Shown piece by piece: positions 46,201 to 55,929 of a DNA stretch of 64,000 nt. Source of the DNA: Sciurus carolinensis. Taxonomy: Eukaryota > Chordata > Mammalia > Rodentia > Sciuridae. Position 1 is the stretch's first letter. Each line of letters starts with the position of its first letter. The notes below the pieces were generated by a model, which saw only the letters and a program-made list of their open reading frames with translations, did not search any database and was not told the DNA's origin. The DNA lies in NCBI RefSeq assembly GCF_902686445.1, contig NC_062216.1:12669084-12733083 (forward strand), given 5' to 3'. The position numbers were made by a program, and so were the translations under genes.

Positions 46201-46450
46201 ACCTTTTTGTTCAGTTTATTTCTAAGAATTTTATTTTTATTGTCTTGGAGCCAAAAATCATGTTTCCATTTTCATCACCTCTGCTAATTAGTTATTGATC
46301 GTAAATATGAAGCCTATTGATCATTCAATGTTTATTTTATATATCCCACTAGCTTATTTCATTCTTTCACAGTTTGCATTAGCTTTGTCGTTGAATTTCC
46401 TGGCTCTCTCAGGTGGACCATCTGGTAATTTTCCAAACATCTTCCTCTGA
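46197..46450 (-). mobile_element. L1 relic, antisense
   Basis: 'gttcagtttatttctaagaa' and 'ttttatttttattgtcttgg' resemble inverted L1 ORF2 text. Strongly diverged. Confidence 0.5.
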
Positions 46451-46454
46451 TGCT

Positions 46455-46510
46455 TGACCTGCGCTTTGCATTTTGCATTTTGCATTTTGCATTTTGACAT
46501 GCGCTTTACA
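46455..46510. repeat. TTTTGCA heptamer array with flanking repeats
   Basis: Four tandem heptamers (46464-46491) are flanked by a 16-bp imperfect direct repeat: 'tgacctgcgctttgca' at 46455-46470 and 'tgacatgcgctttaca' at 46495-46510. Confidence 0.9.
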
Positions 46511-47039
46511 GCTGTCTTACTGGTTTGGGATATTCACTCCCCACATAGTGAGATTTTTAATATTCTTCACCTCCTGGTTTTGCTGTAGGCATTGGTCATG
46601 AATGACCTTCTGACTCTCCTGCTAGTACCTCTGCATGAGTTTCGGGGGGTGTGTGAAGAGATTTAGAATTTAGGTGAACCCATTCTTCTATAGAAACCTC
46701 AAAGCCCTGATTTTGCTCAATGTGAATTATTTCTAATTTCAAAAAAGTAGAGAGAATAATGTGGAAAATAATATACCCAACACCAAGTTTTGCATTTTGC
46801 TTAATTCAAGTTTTTTGCTAAGTTTGCCCCAGATTGCATTAAATGGACGGAAGAACAACTGGATCTCCCTCGAGGATCAGCATTTACAATTATTGTGTGT
46901 ACTTTCCTACTGTAACTAAAGATTAATTCTTCTAAACAATGCATTATTGCCTTGACTGCTATAAACATTTCTAAGTAGCATTTTACGGTTCATATCCTTC
47001 TGTGACTTGCTTTTCTTGTGGTTTTTTTCATTTGAACCT

Positions 47040-47470
47040 CTGAACATTGTGTGTTTTGCCTACTACTGAATTTATTTCTCCATTTCGTGGACATCTGGTT
47101 ATTTCAGAGGTTTGTTTGGTTTCCTGTTTGAAATTGCTGCTGAGAGGATCCTCCCACGGGTTCCTGGTTGCCGGGATGAGAGCTTCTAGAAGATGCACAT
47201 CGGGGTGGAAACGCTGGGTCATGTTGCCGAATTGCTGTCCAACATCATGTGCCTCGTTTCATTGCCAAAACCAGCATGTGGGAGTCACTACCTAGTTACG
47301 TGGCCACCAGCACTTGGCACGTCGGATTTGCACATATTGGGACCCTGATAGGTTTCAACATGTTCTTTCTCCTGAGGCTTCATCAGGACAGCTCTGCTTT
47401 ATTTTTAAATTATGAGTCCATGCTTCGTGATGAGAACGACATTGTTCACAAAGACTTTTGCATTTAATAA
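47040..47470 (-). mobile_element. L1 3'-end relic, antisense
   Basis: 'gtggaaacgctgggtcatgt', 'gaattgctgtccaacatcat' and 'ccaccagcacttggcacgtc' are inverted, strongly diverged old L1 3' text of the same kind as at 24650-25080. Confidence 0.55.
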
Positions 47471-48125
47471 ACATTAAATGATATATCCATTTCCAGTCTT
47501 CCCTGTTAGTGTATAAATGATAATGACCATGTATTGAAAGATCTGCTAAGAGCTTTTCATTAGAACTTCGATTTTCCCAGCGTTGGGTGAAAGCAGGAGT
47601 AAGAACATTTGCTTGTTAGAGGAGGAAGCAGGCTCAGTGAGTTTTCAAGGACTCTGTCAAGTACAGAGGGGAAGGAGGGTTTGCGATCCCTCTTGGGTTA
47701 TGTGGTCTCCCACCACCTGTCCCGAGTATCCCAGGCAGGAGTGGCAAAGCCGTGCCTCTCTGACAGTGTCCCACAGCCTTTACAGATTATGCACTGTCAC
47801 CTACATTGTTGTGGCTGCCAAGTGGTTACCCACTGTTTTTTTTTTTTTTCCTAACCAGAAGCCTGCCCTTCATTTTAATATGCAAGATGTTGGCTGCCTG
47901 CTGTACCCAACAAACAGGACAGGCTGTCCTGGGCTCTCTGACCTCTCTCACCTCTTGTTCCATCTCAGCATTTTCTTTCCCTGCTGTATTTATTCTCTTT
48001 TGTGAATTAAGTGCTGTTGCCCAAAGTGTTTAACAAGGCTTAGCAAAAAGATAACTAAAGGGAATGACTAAACTGAAAAGACTCAAACCAAAACAAACCA
48101 GAGCAAAAAACAACCTAAAAGGAGT
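47471..48125. other. No recognised feature
   Basis: The plus frame at 47583-48005 (140 codons) overlaps two other plus frames and has no family resemblance; I read it as chance. A poly-T run lies at 47837-47849. Confidence 0.4.
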
Positions 48126-48182
48126 GGGTTGGTGGGGGGGGTAGCTCCGTGGTAGAGTTCAGTCCTCGGCACTACAAAGCCA
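48126..48182 (+). mobile_element. Degenerate ID SINE
   Basis: 'ggggggggtagctccgtgg' and 'gttcagtcctcggcactaca' are a shortened ID with an internal deletion. Confidence 0.6.
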
Positions 48183-48504
48183 CACCCCCAAAACCCCCAA
48201 GTGGACATGGTTGCTGATAGAATGCTTAGCCCAGGCCTTTCTGGGGGGCTACTCTGGGTCAGCACAGGGCCAAGGCAATACCATTGTGCAGGGCCTGCCC
48301 CCTGCAGGACAGGCTTGCCTGGCCACGCCCCCTCTCAGGCCCCTTTTCTTTCTACAGCCTCTGCCCATTTCAGGCTTCCTTCCAGCCAGCAGGCTGATAA
48401 TCCCCAGAGACACAATTCTGCACAAAATGTAGACAGGAAAATGAAACTCCATCTTACCCAATTCTCCATTCCTGAGGGGAACTGCGTGTTCTTTTTTCTC
48501 TAGC

Positions 48505-48690
48505 TTTGTGGAGGTGTAACTGACAAATAAAAATTACATACATTTAAGATATACAATGTGATGTTTGCCATCTATATACATTGTGAAATGATGACCCTTG
48601 TTAAGCTCATTAACGTTTCCGTCACCTCATGTAGTTAACTGTTTTGCTCGTTTGCTTTGTGCTCAGGAGGGAGCAAAACTTCTCTGAAGA
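48505..48690 (-). mobile_element. L1 3' UTR relic, antisense
   Basis: 'ggaggtgtaactgacaaata', 'agatatacaatgtgatgttt' and 'acattgtgaaatgatgaccc' are inverted L1 3' UTR phrases. Confidence 0.65.
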
Positions 48691-49273
48691 GATGTGACGT
48701 ATTTCAAGGTCTCCTTTCATCTTCATGTGAGGACTCATAAATGGGACTGCTGAATATGGGAGGAGTTTCATGGTGCTGTCCCAGAGTCCACGGGGTCACA
48801 TCATTAACACACCACCCATATGTATAGGTAACAGGTGTGCCTACTCTCTGTCACTCAAAGGCATCTGCATTCTGTACCACATCTGGCTCCAAAGATTTGG
48901 GTGAGGGATGGTGGGCCTGCACTGCCCAAGGATGAAGGTGACCCCCGGCACTGCCTACAACCTGTCCCTGGTGCCAAAGTGCCTGGGAAGTCACAGCAGG
49001 CATGTGAGGACTGTGAGCATCCTCCTGGCTTGGGCTCGGAGGTCCCCCTCCAACCAGACTGCTCGGTCTACAAGTTTGTTTTTCTCATATGAAAATCTGG
49101 ATACATCCTACAGTTTTTTTTATTATCAAATTATTGTGTGTTTGTGTTCGCTACCAATGATCAATGACGTTTCTCATTAGAAGTCTGTACCTGATCTTTA
49201 GACGATTTTGTGGCTTATTTTAAAGGGTATCTCTCTTTTTTCTGCTTTTTCTCTTTCTAAAATGTTTTGTTGG

Positions 49274-49521
49274 AAAGAACCCAGATCATGCTGGGCACAG
49301 TGGCGCACACCTATCATCCCAGCAACTCGGGAGGCAGGAGGATCGTGAGTTCAAAGCCAGCCTCAGCAAAAGCGAGGTGCTAAGCAACTCAGTGAGACCC
49401 TGTCTCTAAATAAAATACAAATTAGGGCTGGGGATGTGGCTCAGTGGTCGAGTGTGCCTGAGTTCAATCCCTCGTACCCCCTTGCCCTCTAAAAAAAATA
49501 AAAAAAAAGAACTGAGATCAT
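49274..49521 (+). mobile_element. B1-dID SINE, complete
   Basis: A full B1 half ('gctgggcacagtggcgcac' to 'gaccctgtctctaaataaaa') is joined to an ID half ('gggctggggatgtggctcag'). Flanks 'aaagaacccagatcat' (49274-49289) and 'aaagaactgagatcat' (49506-49521) are a target duplication with two changes. Best example of the composite SINE in the window. Confidence 0.95.
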
Positions 49522-49660
49522 AAATGTACGGTTCAATGACTTTACAAACCATGTTCTGTACATCCAATAACTAACACCCCATCAAGAAAGAAGCTTGCCA
49601 GGGCTCCCCATGCCTGCTGCCACTCATCTCACTCCTCATGATATATCTTACCTGAGTCTT

Positions 49661-49871
49661 TTATTTTTTATTTTTTTTTGTAGTAAGGATTTAACATGGG
49701 GGGCTTAACCACTGAGCCACATCCCACCCTTTTTATTTTTTATTTTGAGACAGGGTCTCACTAAGTTGCTTAGGGTCTCGCTAAGTTACTGAGGCTGGTT
49801 TTGAACTTGTGATCCTCCTGCTTCAGGCTCCCCAGTTACTGGGATTACAGGTGTACACCACTGCACTTGAC
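49661..49871 (-). mobile_element. B1-dID SINE, antisense
   Basis: T-run, 'cttaaccactgagccacatc', 'gagacagggtctcactaag' and 'gggattacaggtgtacacc'. An internal 'taagttgcttagggtctcgc' repeat is visible. Confidence 0.92.
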
Positions 49872-50218
49872 TGTCTCTCTTTTTAACGAGACTTGAGGTA
49901 GATGCCCTTGGCATTTTGAAGATCTTTGGGCATCCTGCTAGTATCCCTAGCCACATTCATACAATATCATTTAATGGAATTGGCACATTAAAAAATACTT
50001 CCACACAGCTAATTTCATTTCTTTGTGTGAACTCCTATTATTTCTACAAGATTGACCCTTTCTGACCTTAGCTTCCAATTATCAGGGTGCCTCATATGTG
50101 TGGTCTATGATTATTGTGCACCGACAACAACTGTTTGCCAAATATTTCTGGAAGGTCAAGAGCTTCTGGGCAGTGGGTGTGAATTTGGGCTGGAGAAGGA
50201 TTTTGCATTTTGGGGGAT

Positions 50219-50762
50219 GTAACAGTTAGTTTGAATTGTCAACTTGATTGGATTAAGAGATACTGATGATTGAGCGACTTCAGGTTGTGTCCGTGAGGGC
50301 GTATCTAGGAATGATTGGCATGTGGGATAGCGAACTGAAGTGGAGACCCTCCCTAAGTGTGGGTGGCACTGCCCAATAGGATGGAATAAAAGCTGGAAGA
50401 ACAAGGAAGCAGATGCAGATGCAAGCTCAGCTCTTCTTGAACAGGTTCTTGATGGATGCTTCGATCCTCTGAGGTTATTGGACTCTTGTTTCTTTACGCT
50501 TCCAAAGCAGACTCTGCCAGTGATTCTCCAGGGAATTTTCAGAAGCTTTGCTCTAGGACTAGGGTAGCACTGTTGACCCCTCTTGTTCTGGGGCTTCTGC
50601 TTCTTGGACTGCGCAGCTGCTGGTTCTTCCAGCTCTTCAGCTGCAGATTGTCATTGTGGACTACTCGGATTCTGGTTGTGTGAGCCAATCTAATAAATCC
50701 CCTTTTCTAATCATACTTCCTGTTGGTCCTGTTCCTTCAGGGTGAAAAGCTGAAGTGTAACA
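50219..50762 (+). mobile_element. LTR-like element, sense
   Basis: Starts 'tgtaacagttagtttgaatt' with 'gtcaacttgattggatta', then 'gtgtccgtgagggcgtatc', 'gtgtgagccaatctaataaa' and ends near 'agctgaagtgtaac'. The AATAAA near 50693 fits an LTR-type polyadenylation signal. Family uncertain; related to 52050 and the inverted copies at 19985 and 22255. Confidence 0.55.
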
Positions 50763-51002
50763 GGAAGACCATAGAGGGACAGTGGCTACTGTTGTTTGGG
50801 CTCCTGAAACCTACATTGCTGCTAAAGTAAGCATTCAACTCATTCTTGTACCAGCTTCTCATCTGCATTTGCAGATTCCGCTGTCTTTGGCCCAAGCACT
50901 TGGGGGGATCCTTCTCTGTGCTAGGGCAGCAGTGCTGGAACTAGGGCCAAGTGCAAGTCAATCAGGGCATGAGGTGCAAACATGTAAAGGGGTTTTGCTA
51001 TC

Positions 51003-51270
51003 AGCTTGCCCTGTGGGGGTGTGTTCCCCTAAAAGTCACATGTTGGAGTTCCAAACCCCTAGTACCTTGGAATGTAACTGTCCTTAGAGATGAGGTCTTT
51101 AAAGTGTTGACTGAGTTAAAATGAGGCCATTAGGGTGAGTGAGCCCTGATCCAAGGTGACTGGGGTCCTTATAAAAAGAGAGACATATGTACTCACACAG
51201 CAAGAAGTCACTGTCCACAATTCAAGAAGTGCTCTCAGGAGAACCACAACACCTTGATCTTGGATGTCTA
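51003..51270 (+). mobile_element. MLT1-type LTR, sense
   Basis: 'tgttcccctaaaagtcacat', 'ccttggaatgtaactgtcc', 'aaatgaggccattagggtg' and 'ggggtccttataaaaagag' follow MLT1 order. Confidence 0.75.
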
Positions 51271-51334
51271 GCCTTCAGACCTTTGAGGAGGTTCATTTTT
51301 GTCTTTCAGTCCACTCAGTCTGTGGTTTTGGGTG

Positions 51335-51765
51335 ATGATACCCTGAGTAAGCAAATATGCATGACAAAAGGGACTTTGCAGATGTGATTAGGTCAAGGAT
51401 CTTGAGATGGGTTGATAGGCAGGTAGATCCAGGGGTCCCTGCAAGTGGAAGATGGAGGCAGAGAATCAGAGGGATGCAGGACAAGAAAGATTGACCATTG
51501 CTAGATGTGAAGATGGAGGAAGTCATGAGATGAAGGGTCCACAAGCCAAGGAATGTGGCATCTCTAGAAACTGGAAAAGGGGAAGAAGTGTTTCTCCCCT
51601 CCACTCTCCAGAAGGAGCACAGCCCTGCTGACACCTCCGTGTTAGCTCTGGGAGACCCACTATCAGGCTTCTGATCTCCAGAACTGTAAGATCACCAGTT
51701 AGTACTGTCTTAAGCCACCAAGTTTGTGGTAATTTGTTACAGCAGCAATGGGTAACTCATACACG
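51335..51765 (+). mobile_element. MLT1-type LTR, sense, second
   Basis: 'gacaaaagggactttgcaga', 'tgtgattaggtcaaggatct', 'ctccagaaggagcacagcc' and 'gtaatttgttacagcagc' follow another MLT1 subtype. It is clearly separate from the LTR just before it. Confidence 0.8.
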
Positions 51766-52049
51766 TGCGTTTCTTTTTCACTTACAGAGAGATATTACAC
51801 TGCTAAATTTGAGAATTGCTATCATGGGAGATTGACAACTATTAAGAATGTGTAGGGGGGAATGTAAGATCTGACTGTTAGGGTAATTTGCATCGGAGGA
51901 GGACATGACTATAGATAGCACAAAAGAGAGGCTACTGCGCAGTTCAAGCAAGAGAAGAGGAGCATCTGAATTTGGGAGTGCCAAGGGGAGCTTCAGGGAG
52001 GATCTTGGATGACATCCAAGTTCATGGCTGGGGAAGTAGATGGACTGAA

Positions 52050-52592
52050 GAGGTGAGTTGTGGGTGTCAACCTGACTGGATTGAGCGATGCCTAGGCAGC
52101 TGGTGAATGATTACTTCTGGGTGTGTCTGTGAGGGTGTTTCCAGAGAAGATTGGCATGTGGGCCAACAAACTGAGTGAGGAAGAACTCCTCAGTTGTGGG
52201 GGCTCCACCCAATCTCTGGGGGCCTGGATAGGTCAGGCAAGAGGAAGAAGGGGAAGACATTCTTGTTGGCACTCCCCCCTCGGCAGGCCCAGGATGTCAG
52301 ACCCTCGCTTCTTCAGCCTTTGACTTCTGGGAGAGGCATCAGCCACCCTGCAAAGGTTCACAGGCCTTTGACCTCAGACTGGAGACTGTGCCCTTGGTTT
52401 CCCAAGTTCTGGGGGTTCGGATGTCTTGGGCTCAGTTACTGCTAATGGCTCTCCAGCTTGCACCTGGCCATCATGGAACTTCTCAGCCTCTGTGACCTGG
52501 TGAACCAATTTCCTGATCAGTCCATGTATAATCGTTTTCAGTTGGTTCTATTTCTCTGGAGAATGTTGGCTAATATGGTGTCTGAGCTGGAA
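52050..52592 (+). mobile_element. LTR-like element, sense
   Basis: 'gtgggtgtcaacctgactgg', 'gtgtgtctgtgagggtgttt', 'cagactggagactgtgccc' and 'ggttctatttctctggagaa' match the family at 50219. Ends 'gttggctaatatgg'. Confidence 0.6.
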
Positions 52593-52756
52593 GAAGGAGT
52601 TTAAAAGGGAAGTTTGAGCTGGAACTGTGGACTTGACTTCACTGGTATAGATACACGTGAAGCGGGGGCATGTGTGAGATTCCTCAAACACAGAGAGAAA
52701 AAGAGGCAACAGATGGAGCTGGAATTCATGTCATCTACCTCATAATTCTGTTACCT

Positions 52757-52985
52757 CACTTGGGAGAAGTGGTGCATGCTTATAATTCTAGCAGCTAGGG
52801 AGGCTGAGGCAGGAGGATCGCAGGTTCAAAGCCAGCCTCAAGCAATTTAGTGAGACTGTAAGCAACCTAGTGAGACCCTGTTTCAAAATTAAAAAACAAA
52901 CAAACAAACAAAAAAGGACTGGGGATGTGGCTCAGTGGTTAAGCACCCCTGGGTTCAATCTCTGGTACCAAATAAGAAAAAAAAA
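52757..52985 (+). mobile_element. B1-dID SINE
   Basis: A B1 half with a weak start, then 'gaggctgaggcaggaggatc', an (AAAC)n linker, and an ID half 'ctggggatgtggctcagtgg'. Imperfect flanks around 'ctgttacctc' and 'ttgttacccctc'. Confidence 0.9.
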
Positions 52986-53093
52986 AAATTGTTACCCCTC
53001 AAATTGTTTTATACAAACAGAAAGTCTTCACTCAAGCATTTTATAGTAATGAAACTGTGTAATGGTAATAATTGCCAACAGGACCAGATTCAT

Positions 53094-53203
53094 GCACTCT
53101 GATTTTTTTTTTTATATACTGTTGGGGATTGAACCCAGGGCCTGACACATACCAGCAAGTACTCTACCACTGAATTATACCCCCAGATTTGCACTCTGAA
53201 TTT
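53094..53203 (-). mobile_element. ID SINE, antisense
   Basis: 'gttggggattgaacccaggg' and 'tactctaccactgaattata'. Flanks 'gcactctgattttt' (53094-53107) and 'gcactctgaatttt' (53190-53204 region) form an imperfect target duplication. Confidence 0.9.
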
Positions 53204-53716
53204 TGTAAAATATTGCTATTTCTTGGCCATTGGGAGAAAAAAGGAGACCATGTATTGGTTTGTGATGCTTTCGAGGTCCTAATGGGGGTCCTTCAGGTGG
53301 CCCTGTACTATCATGTAATTTTACCCTTCTCCAACGAATCAGCAAAATGGGCTATTTGTCAAAAATTTTTTGAGTGGGAAGAGTAAAAAATAATTGGAAA
53401 CAGGTGCAAACTTGAAGTACCAGCACATGTGTTGGGGGAGGGCAATCTTCCAACTTGCTGTGGAAGGTGGGTTAGTCACGGAGTCCCCCCAAAAGGTCAC
53501 ATGCCTTTGAAACTAGAAATTGTGTCTTAGAAGTCTTCTGGATTTCATCCTCTTATGGACTGTTTTGTGACAGAGGCTCATGTTTCATTCACACGTTCAT
53601 GGAGGAATTGCCCCACTCTTGCTAGAATCTAATCAATAGAGTGTTTCCAGTCTTTTTCTTAGGCTGACATTAAAATCTTTCATATCTGCTATGCTAGTGA
53701 CACAAATAAATGGAAA

Positions 53717-53719
<3 letters not shown>

Positions 53720-53761
<42 letters not shown>
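53720..53761. repeat. (CA)n microsatellite
   Basis: About 20 pure CA units. Confidence 0.97.
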
Positions 53762-53762
<1 letters not shown>

Positions 53763-53825
53763 CAGAGACTCAGGAACATCTTATTCTTGCTGGTGTGAGG
53801 GCTTACATGATTTTGGAACAGCAGG

Positions 53826-54257
53826 GTTTAGAGTGGTGGTTCTCTTGTATACTTGTCAATCATATTTCCAGCTAATAAAGTTCCCTGTTGAGAGGAGGAA
53901 ATCAACTCTGTTTTCCAATGTGTATTTTGGAGCACATCAAGTCTGTGGGATTTTGACTTTAACAAAAAAGTCTTCATTCAAATAAGTTTGGGGAACACTG
54001 AATTAAACAAAGTTAGCTGTTTTCTCAATCTACAGATTGAGAACAAACTGGGTATTTCCAGGAAAGGATGGAGTTGCAATTCCCAAGCTTATCTGACCCC
54101 GGGCCATGTTTTGTTCTCTAGTCTACCTTGTGGTACTCACACTCTGTGGCAGATATTTTTTTGAAACATTGATGCTGGGTATCTCCTTCTCAAGTCTGGG
54201 CCATGATTTCCAGATACTTTGTCTCCTAAACAGGTTTGAGAACCACAGCTCTGTGAC
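53826..54257. mobile_element. Possible hAT-Charlie relic
   Basis: The left edge 'gagtggtggttctcttgta' and right edge 'caggtttgagaaccacagct' look like the inverted ends of a hAT element ('ggttctc' against 'gagaacc'). Inside, 'gtttggggaacactgaatta' fits the class. Assignment is weak. Confidence 0.35.
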
Positions 54258-54716
54258 ACCTGGGAAAAGCTAGGAGATTATTGGACAACAGACATACTGG
54301 TTGCTTCCCAGTGCCTACTCTCCCCCTCTTCCCTTGTCAGTAGATCTCTGCATTGTAACTGTGCACAGAGCTACCCAGAATAAAGTCTGCTTTCGAGCCT
54401 CCTTTACACAGGTGAAAACATTAACTGCATTCTGAAGGAAATGGTGTGAGAAATCTCTCTATCATGTCCTCAAAGAAAGGGGACTACTTTAAATTCCCCT
54501 CTCCTGTTTCTGCTGGTTGGAATGCAGCTGTGATGGTCATGATGGCAGGAGTCAAAGCAGCTATGTTGGGATAGGAGACAAAAGTCAAAAGTTGAGGATG
54601 ACAGAGACAAGGTAGAAATAGCTTGGCACTGTCGTGATTATGGAACCATCTTATTTGCCCAGGAGTGCCAACCTGGCTTCTTACATGAAAGAGAAATTAA
54701 CTTTAATCTTTTGATA

Positions 54717-54930
54717 TTTTTGTTTTTTGGTACTGGGACTTGAACCCAGGGGTGCTTAACCACGGAGCCACATTCTCAGCCTTATTTATTTACTTATTTT
54801 ATTTTGAGATAGTCTTGCTACTTTGCTTAGGACCTTGCTAAGTTGCTGAGGCCAACCTCAAACTTGTGATCCTTTGCCTCAGCCTCCCAAATTGCTGAGA
54901 TTACGAGCATGCACCACCACACCTAGCTTA
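54717..54930 (-). mobile_element. B1-dID SINE, antisense, source of the duplication
   Basis: A complete inverted element: 'ttggtactgggacttgaacc', 'cttaaccacggagccacatt' and 'catgcaccaccacacctagc'. Its right two thirds are included in the 283-bp duplication. Confidence 0.92.
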
Positions 54931-55047
54931 AACCTTAATCTTAGGAAAGCAATTTTTATTTATTGTGGAGTCTTTGTTATAGGACTTTTGTATTGACGTC
55001 TTAAACAATTGCGGATCAGGAGGAATAAATAAAGTCCAGGTCAAGAA
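54765..55047 (+). repeat. 283-bp direct duplication, copy A
   Basis: Identical to 55647-55929 except one base (T at 54874 against C at 55756) and without indel, a constant offset of 882. Copy A contains the junction with the rest of a complete SINE, so it is the likely source. Confidence 0.96.
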
Positions 55048-55646
55048 TTTGACAGCCCTGGGTGCCGAAGGCACATGGAATAGCTCCATTCTGCTCGCTG
55101 TGGAGCTGATGGGGTATTTTCCTTTTCTGATTATTTATGTTGATTTCTTACTGCCACACTTTTAGTTAATTATGCATATTAATGGTGACTTATCTTCCTC
55201 CAAAGGTTGCCATTAAGCTTATTCAGTTACATTATTTTCTTTTATAGCTTGTTTCTTTAGCATCTGAGGTGGAAAATTTGACGTTATCTTCTGCAGCAAC
55301 AAATTCTCTATTTTCAGGAGAAATTAGGAAAACATAGAAGTGCAATATATTCAAATCGTCATTCCCATCTCCACATGAAACATGGCAGCAGAGTCCATTC
55401 ATCTGTCACTTGTTTAAAACCCACTGTAGACCCAGGTCTGGGGCGGATGCCTTGGCAGCAAGAGAAAACAGGTCCTGGTGGTCAAACAGACAGCAGGGCG
55501 CAGTCCCCACTGGTTTCTCCGGCCTTCCCTGGGTGCAGATGCGCTGCTTGTGGGTCTTGATCCAGCAACACACTCAGCAGGGGTTTAGCCAATCAAGCCC
55601 CCAACACCTCTGGGTCCCTAGGTCCCTATCGGTGCTCTCTGTTACA
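55048..55646. other. Spacer between the duplicated copies
   Basis: 599 bp of unique-looking sequence, AT-rich on the left and GC-richer on the right. Nothing namable; short open frames at 55375-55694 run into copy B. Confidence 0.5.
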
Positions 55647-55929
55647 GAGCCACATTCTCAGCCTTATTTATTTACTTATTTTATTTTGAGATAGTCTTGC
55701 TACTTTGCTTAGGACCTTGCTAAGTTGCTGAGGCCAACCTCAAACTTGTGATCCTCTGCCTCAGCCTCCCAAATTGCTGAGATTACGAGCATGCACCACC
55801 ACACCTAGCTTAAACCTTAATCTTAGGAAAGCAATTTTTATTTATTGTGGAGTCTTTGTTATAGGACTTTTGTATTGACGTCTTAAACAATTGCGGATCA
55901 GGAGGAATAAATAAAGTCCAGGTCAAGAA
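55647..55929 (+). repeat. 283-bp direct duplication, copy B
   Basis: Starts inside a SINE (the inverted ID half is missing) and ends after 113 bp of single-copy-type sequence. At the right junction 'aagtccaggt' is repeated 14 bp apart (from 55914 and 55928), a possible microhomology. Confidence 0.96.

Noticed and set aside
46464..46498. CRISPR-like short regular repeats
   Set aside because: Direct head-to-tail heptamers without spacers in a mammalian genome; a simple tandem repeat.
47583..48005. 140-codon plus frame
   Set aside because: Overlaps two other plus frames, contains a poly-T-derived run of Phe, and shows no family resemblance.
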